Source: Gammaproteobacteria bacterium (GTDB taxonomy: Bacteria > Pseudomonadota > Gammaproteobacteria > Pseudomonadales > Halieaceae). From it: 64,000 bases of DNA. The notes under the pieces are model-generated. The model worked only from the letters and a program-made list of their open reading frames with translations, was not told the DNA's origin and searched no databases. Of the stretch, positions 8,613-18,032 are shown in pieces; position 1 is the stretch's first letter, and every line of letters starts with the position of its first letter. The stretch spans positions 1 through 64,000 of the forward strand of contig JAUICG010000016.1 of the NCBI GenBank assembly GCA_030427485.1. The letters run 5' to 3'. The translations under genes were made by a program, and so were the position numbers.

Positions 8613-9614
8613 CTAGCGAGTATCACGCTTTCTGCGATCGAAGCGTCCTCCGACAATATGCAGGTATTCGAAGCCCGCGTTGAACAGGATGACGCCCGAC
8701 AGCGCCAGGGCCAGGCCCGTGAGCCCCAGGTTTGCCCACTCGTTCTGAATTGTCCATATGAATTGCCCGATGCAAAGCAGCGAGACAACCAGCAGCGTCG
8801 ATGAACGGCCTATGCGACTGACGATAAACGCGCCCAACGGCGCGCCCAGGACAACCACCGGGGCTGCCGCCAGCCACTTGTCAAACACGCCTACTTCAAT
8901 GGAGCCGAATACTGTCTTGGTGGCAAGTCCGATCAGGGATGTCGCGGCCATGATAATCACCGAACTGGGGATTGCGATCTTGAGATCAGACTGACACAAC
9001 AGCACCAGTACCGCGTAGAGGACCATGTCCACGCCGACGCCCGTGATGGAGCTTACGGTTGCGCCACCCAAAAGTCCCACCAGGAAGCCCGCGTTCCGGT
9101 CGAAACGATGGGCGCCGGGCGCCAGTCCCTCGTGCTGCACGATCTCTTTCAGCCGGTATAGGTGCAGAACGCCAAAGCTGCACCACACCACGGCAAACGC
9201 CACCTTGATAATCAGGCCTGAAGCTGCCGGCGCAATAAACAGAACGCCCAGGGGGGTGCCGATCAGGGAGCCGAGCAGCGCCCAGCGCACCATCGGCCAC
9301 TCTACCGGCTGCCGTCGACAGATGATGAATATCGAGGCGCTGGTCATGCCGACACTCTGGATTGCGAAACTGAAATCACGGCCGAGGGTAGGCGCTTCGC
9401 CAAACAGCAATACCAGCACCGGAAAGCCGACTGTTCCTCCCCCCATCGGCGTGGCGCCCGCCGCGTATGACCCGATAGCCATGGCCACCGCAATGCCCCA
9501 GTTGTCTGAGACCTGCTGCCAGTGATCTCCGGTATAGACCAGCAGGAACCAGGCGCAATAAAACAGGGCAACAGCTGTCCCCCAGACCACCAGTCGATTC
9601 TTTCCTTGAAACAT
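8613..9614 (-). CDS. TSUP (TauE/SafE) family membrane transporter
   Basis: 333 residues with about eight to nine hydrophobic segments arranged as two similar halves: GGGTVGFPVLVLLFGEAP in the first and LLGGATVSSITGVGVD in the second match the family's duplicated motif. TSUP proteins move sulfite, sulfonates or other sulfur-containing organic anions across the inner membrane. The gene follows the P450 cluster's promoter side by about 240 bp, so it may be separately transcribed. Substrate cannot be read from sequence. Confidence 0.88.
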   Translation of the reverse strand: MFQGKNRLVVWGTAVALFYCAWFLLVYTGDHWQQVSDNWGIAVAMAIGSYAAGATPMGGGTVGFPVLVLLFGEAPTLGRDFSFAIQSVGMTSASIFIICRRQPVEWPMVRWALLGSLIGTPLGVLFIAPAASGLIIKVAFAVVWCSFGVLHLYRLKEIVQHEGLAPGAHRFDRNAGFLVGLLGGATVSSITGVGVDMVLYAVLVLLCQSDLKIAIPSSVIIMAATSLIGLATKTVFGSIEVGVFDKWLAAAPVVVLGAPLGAFIVSRIGRSSTLLVVSLLCIGQFIWTIQNEWANLGLTGLALALSGVILFNAGFEYLHIVGGRFDRRKRDTR

Positions 9615-9718
9615 ACTACGACCAGGGCTCTGCCAACTCGAAACAAAGGGAGGGGTGGTATTGCGCTATTGCTGCGCTAACAATAACCAATCTTTAGCCG
9701 CATTGCCATGGTGATGAA

Positions 9719-11797
9719 TTACCAGCTGTAGATGACGCCGCAGTTGATGTTGCGCCCGTTCCCGGGCAGGAATGTGGGCATTTCCGCGCTCGATTGGTCG
9801 CGCACCACATACGCCGCGTTGTAGTTTTTATCGGCGGCATTGTTGATGTTCAAATAAAGCTGCAACTGCCGCGTCGGCTGGTAGATGGCGTTAAGACCCA
9901 GCAGCACAAAGCCGTCCTGCTTGAGGGTATTCGCATGGTCCACGTAGTTATTGTCGGGTTGGCTGTAGACGTTGAATCCGAGCACGAACTCGCCGACGTG
10001 GTAGTTCACGAAGCCGGACAACACATTCTTCGGCGCGCCGGCAATCTGGTTGCCGTCGAATACGCCATTCGCGAAATGGAAATCACTGTAGTTCCAACTC
10101 ATGCGGTAACTGATGAAGTCGTCCGCCACCGGCTGTTGGCCGTACAGCGCCATTTCGATGCCCTGGTGTACGGTTTTGTCGTCATAGTTACTGCTCTGCG
10201 CAATTACCCCGAAAGTGCTGGCCACGGAGAGAATTTCGTCCCTGATCTCGCTACGATACACCGAAACGTCCCAGCCGAACGCGGCATTGAACGCCCCCTG
10301 GCCGCCGAACTCCACCGTGCGGGCTTTTTGCTCATCCAGCTTGTTCAGCGTTACCGAGGCTGCCCCCGGGAACGCCATCACCGGCGGCACTTGCGCCTGT
10401 GCGATCTCGTAGAACGTCGGCACTTCCCGGCTGGCACTGATGTTTCCGTACCAGCGTACCTGTGGGGTCGGTTGGTAGTTCACTCCCAGCTTGGGTAGCC
10501 AGAAATCCCAGTCCTGGTCGAGCTGCGCGTTGTCGTCCCGGTTCCTGCTATTGCGGCTGGCATGAATCCACTGCACTTGCGCGTCGACAGACCAGTTCGC
10601 GGCCAGCGGATAATCGCCGACCAGCGCGATCGCCGTGTTGTCGGCAGAGAGGTCGTAATTGCCGAACTGCACGCCGCGCGAGCCGTCGGCGGCATTGTTC
10701 ACGTAGAATGCACGCGGCATCGTGGAGCGGCTCCAGTCGATACCCAGCTGGTAGTTGCCGGCGCTGTCGTTGCCCAGCCCGAGCAGCCACTGCACGCCGT
10801 GGGTATCAGTATCAGAGAGGGTTTGCGCCAGTGGATCGACGAACTCGTCATCGGTTTTCTGCCAGTACAGTCCCAGTGTCTGTTCGTGTGTGTCGGTTTT
10901 CAGCTGTGTCCTGTTGGCCACGCGCCAGGTCTTGAAATGCCGGTAAGGGTCCCTGTCGTAGATGTTGAGCAGCCGGTCGAAGAGCGTATTCCCGTCGCCG
11001 ACCACGAACTCCGGGTTCTCCCCGGCAGTCTCCTGCGTCAGCACAAACGGCATATCGAAGCGGCTGTCGGTGTAACTCAGGTAGCTCCTGCTAACGAGGT
11101 TGTCTGTCAACTCGTACCCGGCATTGGCGGACACATTCTTGCGTTTGGCCTCGGAATGGTGACGAAAGCCGTCGTAGTGATTGGCTCCCGCGCTGAGAAA
11201 GTAGTCGACCTCGCCGACTGTATCACCGTAGTTCATGTGGCCACCCCAGCGCTCGTCCTCACCGGAGTCGAGGCGGAGACTGCCACCGGGCTGTTCACCG
11301 GTGTAGGAGAGCATATTGACATCGCCGCCGAGCGTCACCGCCCCGGGAACCCGGCTGTTGGCGCCGCGTTGTACCGTCATCGCGCGAGTCGACAAGGGTT
11401 GCAGCAGGCCAAGGATGAACGACCCGTCCGCATCGTTGAGCGGCAGGTAATCCTGTAACAGCAATACGCCGCGGCTGACCGGATTGCTCTGCAGTCCGGA
11501 GCCGCGGATATTCAGGCGGGGCTGGTCAAAACCGCCAAAAAACTCCTGCACCAGTATCCCTGGTTCATAGGCGAAGAGGTCCGACAGGGTATTGAGCTGT
11601 GGCTTGCTTTCGAGTGTGACGACATTCGTGCCACCCGGCACGCGGGCCAGGCGGGCGAGTAGCGCCTCGTCTGACTCGCTTCCCGTCTTCAGGCGGTGCC
11701 CGGTGACCAGCACTTCCTCCTTCGGGACATCGGCGGCGCCGACGGGCGCAGCGGACAGCGCGAGCGTCAGCAGGAAGAGGTGTCTGGCGGCGAGCAC
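9719..11797 (-). CDS. TonB-dependent outer-membrane receptor
   Basis: 692 residues. A signal peptide (LFLLTLALSAAPVGA) is followed by a TonB-box-like EEVLVTGH, a plug domain with LNIRGSG and a terminal beta-barrel ending in an aromatic residue (IYSW), as expected for BAM-inserted barrels. The plug resembles FecA-type siderophore receptors. The gene starts 37 bp after a CopD-like membrane gene, whose upstream region has a Fur-box match, so both are probably iron-repressed. The ligand is likely a ferric chelate or haem-like compound; copper chelates are an alternative because of the neighbour. Confidence 0.92.
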   Translation of the reverse strand: MLAARHLFLLTLALSAAPVGAADVPKEEVLVTGHRLKTGSESDEALLARLARVPGGTNVVTLESKPQLNTLSDLFAYEPGILVQEFFGGFDQPRLNIRGSGLQSNPVSRGVLLLQDYLPLNDADGSFILGLLQPLSTRAMTVQRGANSRVPGAVTLGGDVNMLSYTGEQPGGSLRLDSGEDERWGGHMNYGDTVGEVDYFLSAGANHYDGFRHHSEAKRKNVSANAGYELTDNLVSRSYLSYTDSRFDMPFVLTQETAGENPEFVVGDGNTLFDRLLNIYDRDPYRHFKTWRVANRTQLKTDTHEQTLGLYWQKTDDEFVDPLAQTLSDTDTHGVQWLLGLGNDSAGNYQLGIDWSRSTMPRAFYVNNAADGSRGVQFGNYDLSADNTAIALVGDYPLAANWSVDAQVQWIHASRNSRNRDDNAQLDQDWDFWLPKLGVNYQPTPQVRWYGNISASREVPTFYEIAQAQVPPVMAFPGAASVTLNKLDEQKARTVEFGGQGAFNAAFGWDVSVYRSEIRDEILSVASTFGVIAQSSNYDDKTVHQGIEMALYGQQPVADDFISYRMSWNYSDFHFANGVFDGNQIAGAPKNVLSGFVNYHVGEFVLGFNVYSQPDNNYVDHANTLKQDGFVLLGLNAIYQPTRQLQLYLNINNAADKNYNAAYVVRDQSSAEMPTFLPGNGRNINCGVIYSW

Positions 11798-11834
11798 GGC
11801 GGACTGTAACTGCAGGTAAAGCCGGGCGACTGTA

Positions 11835-12275
11835 CTACCAGTGAAGCACGAACATCAGCTTTGCCAGAATCACAATGCACAGCATGTGTATGGCGACGCT
11901 CAGGTGAGTGTACTTGAAACGCGTGGATTCCATACAGCCGTTGACGCCGGAGCGCAAGGCCGTGACAAAGTGCACCAGCACGCTCAGGGCCAGTGCGATT
12001 TTGACAGCCAGCAGGATATGAAACGAGGAGGCGAAGGGCGTGGAGACACCTTTGAAGTGCTGTACCGCGAGGGCAATCCCGGTCAGGAACAGCGTTCCAA
12101 CCACCCACGGCATTATATATTTAACGCGACCGATCAGTCCGGTTTCCACCGCGGTCATCGTCTCTTCCGCCATGCTCTTGCGAATCCCCTCCAGTATCAC
12201 CAGTTCGAAGAACACCACTCCGATAAACAGGCAGGCGCACAGCAGGTGTACGATCTGAACAGTTGTGTATTCCAT
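11835..12275 (-). CDS. CopD-like four-helix membrane protein
   Basis: 146 residues with four predicted membrane helices: VQIVHLLCACLFIGVVFFE, PWVVGTLFLTGIALAVQ, LLAVKIALALSVLVHFV and LSVAIHMLCIVILAKLM. Conserved His residues lie in helices 1, 3 and 4. The topology and His placement fit the CopD/DUF2269-like family, whose members are linked to copper uptake or haem-type cofactors. It is the first gene of an apparent operon with the TonB receptor and stands directly downstream of a Fur-box-like site. A role in metal or haem passage through the inner membrane is inferred from this context. Confidence 0.7.
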   Translation of the reverse strand: MEYTTVQIVHLLCACLFIGVVFFELVILEGIRKSMAEETMTAVETGLIGRVKYIMPWVVGTLFLTGIALAVQHFKGVSTPFASSFHILLAVKIALALSVLVHFVTALRSGVNGCMESTRFKYTHLSVAIHMLCIVILAKLMFVLHW

Positions 12276-12308
12276 GGGTAGCGCCCTCGACGATGGTTCG
12301 CAATCATG

Positions 12309-12329
12309 GAATAGTAATCGTTATCATTT
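12309..12329 (-). promoter_or_regulatory. Fur box candidate
   Basis: Read on the minus strand the site contains AATGATAACGATTACTATT, close to the 19-bp Fur consensus GATAATGATAATCATTATC in the 7-1-7 arrangement. It lies about 35 bases before the start of the CopD-like gene, where it would cover the promoter of the CopD-like/TonB-receptor operon. A fur gene is present in the window at 44798. The match is visual; DNA binding is not shown. Confidence 0.7.
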
Positions 12330-12504
12330 ATATATTCAATTGCGCTAAGTCAAGGTCTGTGGAAGTTGGTGTGCACGGGTCAAGGCATGAGCCGATGCAC
12401 ACACTACAAACGCTACCTGGATGACGATGATATCCTGGCCAGCCAGCACGGTTGCTCCGGTATGGATCACCGGGCTATGTTATTCTGGCTCTATACCTCT
12501 GTAG

Positions 12505-13665
12505 CTATACCCCTTTGGCCAGTGCGATGGCTCTCGCTTCTACGAGGTGCCAGGAGACGCTGGCTGCCAGAAGGCTTAACAGGAACATGAGCAGGGCCAG
12601 TCGCGGGAAGGGATAGCCTTCCATCCCCGCTACGAGCGGACTGTGCAGTAACCAGTTACCTATCGGGTAGTGCCACAGGTACAAGCCGTAGCTCACGGTG
12701 CCAAGGTAGTAGATTACGCGATTGGCCAAGAGCGCATTGAGCAAACTACAGTTCACTGCGCAGTTCAGGATGATTACCAGTGCCGTAGACGCGAAGATCG
12801 GCGTCCATAAATAGTGGATCGGCGCGCCCGACCAGTAGGAGGCAAACTCCTTGTCCATCCACATGAACAGCCCAACGAGCACCAATGGCGTGGCCAAGAG
12901 CAGTTTCCTGAGCCGGTTGGCATACCTGGAAAATGCCCCGGGCGTCTGCGTGTACTGCACATGTATCACTGCGCCGAGCATCCCCAGTCCGAAAGAATCC
13001 ATCGAACCCGGGAGTTGGTACGACCAGACGGCTTGCTCACTCGCGGGGGCGACGATGGAAACGACAAAGTACCGCCAGGTGATCATGGACAGCAGTGACA
13101 GGGCGACCAGCAGCATCTTTCTATGCTGGCTGGCAAGTGAGGCTACGACGGGTAAAACCAGGTAAAAAGACAGCTCAATGGGAAGCGTCCACCAGACGCC
13201 GTTGACGCCGGCCGGCGCACCTACCCCAATGGGCGGCGGAACGAAAAGCATTAGGAGATACTGGATTGCGCTCGGCCAATCAACCAGTAGTGTCCCGAAC
13301 GTAGCCAGGGAAACGACGAGCAGAATCGAAAGCTGCAGGTAGTATGCGGGAAAGACGCGCGCAATCCGTCGCAGTATATAACGTCCGAGCCGGGGCCGGG
13401 CGGAGAGACCCGCGTTGGCCCGGGCATACGGCAGTGTCAGCAGGAATCCGGACAGAACGAACAATACCTGCACCCCCGCCCAACCCAGTGAGAACAGAAC
13501 ATGCAAGCGAATTGTCGGGCCAAACCACTCCAGCAGTATCTCCTGGGGGGTGGCGTAGACCCAGGCGTGGTAAAGCAATACCCAGATTGCCGCCATTCCG
13601 CGCAGTCCGGTCAATGCGGGTAGACTGTGGTCGAACCGGTGATAGTGCGTTGAATCCTGTGCCAT
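12505..13665 (-). CDS. Acyltransferase-3 family membrane protein (OafA-like)
   Basis: 386 residues. The N-terminal PALTGLRGMAAIWVLLYHAW holds the RG and His landmarks of the acyltransferase-3 family, followed by about ten hydrophobic helices. Family members transfer acetyl or other acyl groups from the cytoplasm to extracytoplasmic sugars such as O-antigen, exopolysaccharide or antibiotics. It is a single gene with no polysaccharide genes nearby, so the acceptor is unknown. Start at 13665 is the first ATG ahead of the motif. Confidence 0.9.
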   Translation of the reverse strand: MAQDSTHYHRFDHSLPALTGLRGMAAIWVLLYHAWVYATPQEILLEWFGPTIRLHVLFSLGWAGVQVLFVLSGFLLTLPYARANAGLSARPRLGRYILRRIARVFPAYYLQLSILLVVSLATFGTLLVDWPSAIQYLLMLFVPPPIGVGAPAGVNGVWWTLPIELSFYLVLPVVASLASQHRKMLLVALSLLSMITWRYFVVSIVAPASEQAVWSYQLPGSMDSFGLGMLGAVIHVQYTQTPGAFSRYANRLRKLLLATPLVLVGLFMWMDKEFASYWSGAPIHYLWTPIFASTALVIILNCAVNCSLLNALLANRVIYYLGTVSYGLYLWHYPIGNWLLHSPLVAGMEGYPFPRLALLMFLLSLLAASVSWHLVEARAIALAKGV

Positions 13666-14029
13666 CTATTGCCTTGTATGGAGGCTTCGCCTGTTGCTTT
13701 TGTCCCGCGGGCCGCCTGCACTCGATGGAAACAGCCTCCCGCTGCCGTTGACTCCGTCAAACGAGGTGGAAACCAGCAGTGTCGTCATGCCCGGTATTGT
13801 CGCGCCAGTGTCAATACTAAAGGATTTCTGACCGATTCCAGTATTCGTTTGTAACAGGCTCCATCCTGAAAACAGGTAACTATTCAAGCGACAAACCACG
13901 TGAGTATTAACCCGGGACCTTCCCCACGCGCGAGTAGCATGAACTGTCGGGACGCATTCGCCCAAACCTGACTGGAGGTGTTAGAATTCAGACCATTTTT
14001 TCACGCGTGACGAAGGTGGTAAATCTACG
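13666..14029. other. Divergent intergenic region
   Basis: 364 bases between two divergent genes. I see no coding frame with family features. It should contain the promoters of the acyltransferase and the DUF3144-like gene. A TTAGAAT at 13981-13987 could serve as a -10 element for the plus-strand gene, but no convincing -35 accompanies it. Confidence 0.4.
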
Positions 14030-14287
14030 ATGGACAAAACGAAGGAAGAAAGTCACCAGGAGTGCGTTAGTCGCTTTATTGATCTTGCCAACACCCTGAA
14101 AGATGAGGGCGTTGATATCAATATCGTTTCAGGCGGCTTGATGACCGCCTCGTGTATCTACAGCAGTTACGTGGTGGGCGGCAACGAGGGAGGGCTGACG
14201 GAATCGGGTGTGGACAAAGTATCCGGCGTCTACAAGCGTGAACTGGCGAGGGTTCAGGCGCTCAAAAAGCAGATATCGGGCGCCTGA
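14030..14287 (+). CDS. Small DUF3144-like protein
   Basis: 85 residues, soluble, no signal peptide. The pattern CVSRFIDLANTLKDEG, then a hydrophobic segment with SSYVVGG, and a C-terminal basic helix (VYKRELARVQALKK) resembles the DUF3144 family of small proteobacterial proteins of unknown role. An AAGGTGG-like site lies about ten bases before the ATG. It stands alone between divergent and convergent neighbours. The family call is a resemblance by eye and only moderate. Confidence 0.6.
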   Translation: MDKTKEESHQECVSRFIDLANTLKDEGVDINIVSGGLMTASCIYSSYVVGGNEGGLTESGVDKVSGVYKRELARVQALKKQISGA

Positions 14288-14449
14288 GCGCCGCAAGCAG
14301 GCAGGTTGCCTTCGTAAATCAGCTTGCCGTGGGCTCTGCCGTTGGTCTTTCCTGTACACGTGGGATTGGCAAGCGCGGACGGTGCCGCCGAAGGGCTACC
14401 GGGTTTATCCCAAATGCCTGATTGTCTGTGCGCGTTAAACCACCGAGTG

Positions 14450-15883
14450 TCAGGAGCGGGCCTGCGCCAGCCGGGAGCAAAAATCTATCGCATCCCTCTG
14501 GCCCTGCACCAGGGTCCGGGCAGATGGGGACAGGTCTCCGCCATTGCGCCGCACCGTCCGCTCCGCCGTGCCGAGGTCGCCCAAAAAGCCCAACTTGGCG
14601 GAGAATATCGCTGGCATGAGCCCGGCCCACTCCAACTCCCGGTTTATCCACGTCAGGGTGGTGCGGCCATTGCCATCTCCGAAAAGGTGTAAATCCGCCA
14701 GTGCTATCAACAGCATCAGGGCCCGCGGGTAGCCCGGTGGGAGTTCGTTGTAGATATCCGTGATGAAGCGTCTGAAAGTGGCGCTGGCGAAGGCTGGCTC
14801 CACTCTTCGAATTGTCTGGTCACCCGCGCTCATATTCTGCGCGTATTTGAAATGCCCTCCCAGAAACCCGGGTAACATGCGGCAGGAAAGCGCATGCCAG
14901 TGTCTCAGATGGATTTCAGCTTTAATCGGGTCCGTCATATCACGCTGGCAGAGGCGAGCGGCTTCAATGGCGGGCACGATGTTAAGCGATTTACGCAATT
15001 GCAGGGAGGGCTCTGCGTCAGGGTCGATCTGTTGTTTGATTTGCAGATACTCGCTGACGCTGGAAACCATAGGGAGCATAAACATTGCTTCAATCATCGG
15101 CCACTCGGCGGGTAAGCCGGCAATTATCGCCACCGGTTCGATCGCAAGCGTTCTGGCGGATTCGGCGTAGCGATGCAATGTTTCCATCACCTTTTCATCC
15201 ACATTCTGCAGGTGGTCCGGCGTGTTGCGCAGGGCCGCTTCAAGCGGCGCGGAATTGTGGTTCTCTGTGAGTTCAGCAATAGCCTCTTTAAGGCGATTGT
15301 GCTCAGACAGTGCAAGCCGGGCGGACTCCACCTCCTGTTTTTCCAGGGGTGCAAGCGGCAATTCAGCCACTTCGGTTAACTGTACATCGGCTTCCTCGAA
15401 ACGGTTCAACAATATCTGCAAGGTCGCCAGGTTAACCCGTGCACTGGTAAAGGTCGGGTCCATCGCAATGGCCTCCTCGAACAGCCCTTCCGCGAACTCC
15501 AGCAACCCTTGTGATGGCATGGCACAGGCGAGCTTGTTCAGCGAGAGCGGCGTGCGTTCCAGATCAACGGCAATCTTGTAGTTGTTGAATGCTTCGTTCC
15601 AGTGGCCGAGCATACGCAGGGCGTCACCGAGCAGAACGCGCGACACCATAAGTCCGGGATTCATAGCAACCGCTTTCTTGAGTGCGGTGGCAGCGAGATC
15701 AAAGTGTCTGGACTCAAACAGCGCCGAACCCAGGTTGATCCAGCCCTCCACTTTGTCCGGAGCGAGTGCGGTAGCCTTGGTGAATGCCCCTATCGCAACC
15801 TCGAGCTTACCTTGCTGAAAACCCTGCTGGCCCGTCTGCATAAACTGCAGCCAGGTTTGTCGCGCTGTCGTTGATGTGTTCAC
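14450..15883 (-). CDS. TPR-repeat protein with C-terminal Fic-like domain
   Basis: 477 residues from a GTG at 15883, chosen because GGGA lies seven bases upstream and the 54 residues encoded before it look non-coding. Residues 15-190 form four to five TPR repeats (for example AIGAFTKATALAPDKVEGW). The C-terminal part has HLFGDGNGR at 399-407, a match to the Fic motif HPFx[D/E]GNGRxxR, inside a hydrophobic helix context typical of Fic folds. Fic enzymes transfer AMP or other nucleotide parts to target proteins. Pro is Leu400 and the last Arg is Leu410, so catalysis may be altered. TPR-Fic layout resembles eukaryotic FICD, but that may be convergent. Confidence 0.78.
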   Translation of the reverse strand: MNTSTTARQTWLQFMQTGQQGFQQGKLEVAIGAFTKATALAPDKVEGWINLGSALFESRHFDLAATALKKAVAMNPGLMVSRVLLGDALRMLGHWNEAFNNYKIAVDLERTPLSLNKLACAMPSQGLLEFAEGLFEEAIAMDPTFTSARVNLATLQILLNRFEEADVQLTEVAELPLAPLEKQEVESARLALSEHNRLKEAIAELTENHNSAPLEAALRNTPDHLQNVDEKVMETLHRYAESARTLAIEPVAIIAGLPAEWPMIEAMFMLPMVSSVSEYLQIKQQIDPDAEPSLQLRKSLNIVPAIEAARLCQRDMTDPIKAEIHLRHWHALSCRMLPGFLGGHFKYAQNMSAGDQTIRRVEPAFASATFRRFITDIYNELPPGYPRALMLLIALADLHLFGDGNGRTTLTWINRELEWAGLMPAIFSAKLGFLGDLGTAERTVRRNGGDLSPSARTLVQGQRDAIDFCSRLAQARS

Positions 15884-16168
15884 TGGTTTTTCCCGTTCGG
15901 TCTGCTGTGCCCGGGCGCGAAGTAGTCGCCCAATAACGAAGGTTGCAATCGATGCATTCGCTTGAGATGCGGGTAAGTGTAACCGAACTTTCCGGTTTCG
16001 ACGAACGGCGGTCAAACGGTATTTGCTCGATATGTAAGACAACACGATTACCTGACATGCAGGCTCCGATGCAGGCGTTTCTTAGTCTTTGTTGAGGTCT
16101 TTGCTAGACTAGTGTGGACATGGGCCAGCGCCCTGGCCCTGGGATCGGATTCGTGCAGGGAAATCGGC

Positions 16169-17062
16169 ATGTCATTCTCGCTGAAGTTCGGTAGATCAGC
16201 AGGTGCAGAGCGTCGCCGGATCGCACTTGAACAGGTAGACCGGGCTCTCGCCGAACTGGACAATAGTGCTCTGAATCTGGACGAGCGCGTGCACCAGTAC
16301 CGCAAGCGCTGCAAGAAGCTGCGCGCGCTTGCGCGGCTGTTTCGTTCGTCGAATCCCGACCAGTACAGGGCGATCAACGTGGCGTTGCGCGACTCCGCCC
16401 GGCGCGTGTCCGTGTTGCGCGACGCGGGCGCTGCACTGGCCACGCATGAGGCCTTATTTGAACCGGTTAACGGTGATCAGATGCCGGCTGCGCTGATGGA
16501 GGCTCTGCGATACGACCTGCAGGCAAACTGGGATTGCCATGCAGGGCAAGCCGCTGCCACCGATCTTTTATGCGGTCTGCGGGCTGAACTTGCAGCGGTA
16601 AGGGAGGGTATTGTGGGCTGGCCGGATACCGGGCCCGGCAAAAAATCTGTTTGCAGAGGGCTGGCGCAAACCTACCGGGGCGCATACGACGCCTGGCAGG
16701 CGGCGAAGCGGGACCCGTCCGTAGAGACGTGGCACGCGTGGCGCAAACAGGTGAAGTACCTGCGCTATCAGCTCAAAATCGTTCGCAGGCTTTGGTCGGC
16801 GCCACTGGATAGCTGGCGGCGCGAACTCGACGGCCTGGGTGATCTGATCGGGCTTGATCACGACCTGGCGTGTTTGCAGCGGTTAACGGCCGGGCCCGGG
16901 AAGGGGTCCCTCACGACCGGGGAGCTTCACCAATTGGCCGCGCATTGCCAAACACGAAGCGTGGCGTTGCGTCGCGATGCGCTCAAAGCGGGAAGAAAGA
17001 TTTTCCAGGATGACCCCGCCGCGTTCTCCCGTGCGCTAAAGGCACTGTCGCGCGCAACCTGA
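16169..17062 (+). CDS. CHAD domain protein
   Basis: 297 residues, starting at the ATG at 16169, which has AGGGA upstream; an in-frame start at 16112 is less likely. The protein is rich in His, Arg and Lys placed along helices, with the signature HQYRKRCKKLRALARLF near residue 50 and WHAWRKQVKYLRYQL in the second half. CHAD domains are helical bundles that bind inorganic polyphosphate and often accompany polyphosphate or CYTH phosphatase enzymes. No such partner is adjacent here, so a free polyphosphate-binding role is inferred. Confidence 0.9.
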   Translation: MSFSLKFGRSAGAERRRIALEQVDRALAELDNSALNLDERVHQYRKRCKKLRALARLFRSSNPDQYRAINVALRDSARRVSVLRDAGAALATHEALFEPVNGDQMPAALMEALRYDLQANWDCHAGQAAATDLLCGLRAELAAVREGIVGWPDTGPGKKSVCRGLAQTYRGAYDAWQAAKRDPSVETWHAWRKQVKYLRYQLKIVRRLWSAPLDSWRRELDGLGDLIGLDHDLACLQRLTAGPGKGSLTTGELHQLAAHCQTRSVALRRDALKAGRKIFQDDPAAFSRALKALSRAT

Positions 17063-17275
17063 TCCGGGAGCCGTCCCGCTGCAGGCAGAATGGGCTACCC
17101 GATGGCGCGCCTGTGCGATTGCCGACCGCACTTTTGTCAGGATTCTTTACACAGGCAGTGCCGGGGTTTCGCGCCGCCATATTTAACACTTTGATAAATC
17201 GGGCAATTCGGAAACGGGCATGCGATTTGCTGTCTGATCGGGCCGAATAACTGCAGCGCATCCATGGAGGTCATT

Positions 17276-17842
17276 ATGACCGTGCGTTTTGCCTTACTGT
17301 GTATGTTTATCTCCTGCACCGCCCTGGTGGGGCAGGCCAATGCAGCCCTGATTGATGAAGTCAACGCAGCGTTGGTGGTCATCGACAACGATACTCCCAC
17401 CAACTTCAGCTTTCTGTTCACCGTTCCAACCGCGGCGTTGACAGGTATATTCGAGTCGAGGCTGGAACTGTCTGGCGAACTGACTGATGCCGGCAGGGAC
17501 GGGGTATCGGCGGTACCCTTCGATACGGTGGCCATCGCCCAGGCGCTGATCGAGGGCAGCGGTGTCATCGACCTGGGCCCGGCCTCATTTGTTTCGGGCC
17601 CCTATGGTCCGTTCACTTTGTCCACGCTGGTCGATTCGGCGAACTTCGGTGGTACGATCGACAACATCGGCTTACGCATCACTTTTACCGCCTCGGGGGG
17701 TGGTGATCAGATCAGTTTCACTGGAAAACACTCGCTGTACTCGGTGGAAACGGGGATCCCCGCGCCTGCAACGGTCGGCCTGTTCGTCCTGGGCTTGTCC
17801 GCTCTCGGATGGGCACGGCGGAGAAACGTTACTTTCGTATAA
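17276..17842 (+). CDS. Exported protein with PEP-CTERM-like sorting tail
   Basis: 188 residues. GGAGG five bases before the ATG at 17276 fixes the start. The N-terminus is a signal peptide ending near QANAA. The C-terminus has PAPATVGLFVLGLSALGW followed by ARRR: a short Pro motif, a membrane helix and basic tail, the layout of PEP-CTERM signals recognised by exosortase. PAP replaces the usual PEP, which occurs in the family. The middle is a beta-rich secreted domain without recognised function. No exosortase gene is in the window. Confidence 0.8.
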   Translation: MTVRFALLCMFISCTALVGQANAALIDEVNAALVVIDNDTPTNFSFLFTVPTAALTGIFESRLELSGELTDAGRDGVSAVPFDTVAIAQALIEGSGVIDLGPASFVSGPYGPFTLSTLVDSANFGGTIDNIGLRITFTASGGGDQISFTGKHSLYSVETGIPAPATVGLFVLGLSALGWARRRNVTFV

Positions 17843-18032
17843 ACGAAACAGCCGATGGTGTGGAGCCGATACTGCCGGCTGTCCACGCGGCGTGCCATTG
17901 GGCGTCCGACCGCAAATGATTCTTGCGGAGCAAGCGTCTGCATGTGCCTGATTTTTGCCTGTTTCGAACAGCCGTTCATTTTTGTGTAATCGCCGCGTTG
18001 TCGTCCCGGTATTGCTATATTCGATTTAGCAT

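Noticed and set aside
10562-11458. 298-codon plus-strand ORF opposite the TonB receptor
   Set aside because: A long antisense open frame inside a GC-rich gene; the minus-strand frame has full TonB receptor features, this one none.
13666-13965. 99-codon minus-strand ORF
   Set aside because: No family features; it overlaps the promoter space of two divergent genes.
15884-16045. 54 extra N-terminal residues of the TPR-Fic protein
   Set aside because: They lack TPR character and a ribosome site; the GTG at 15883 has a good one.
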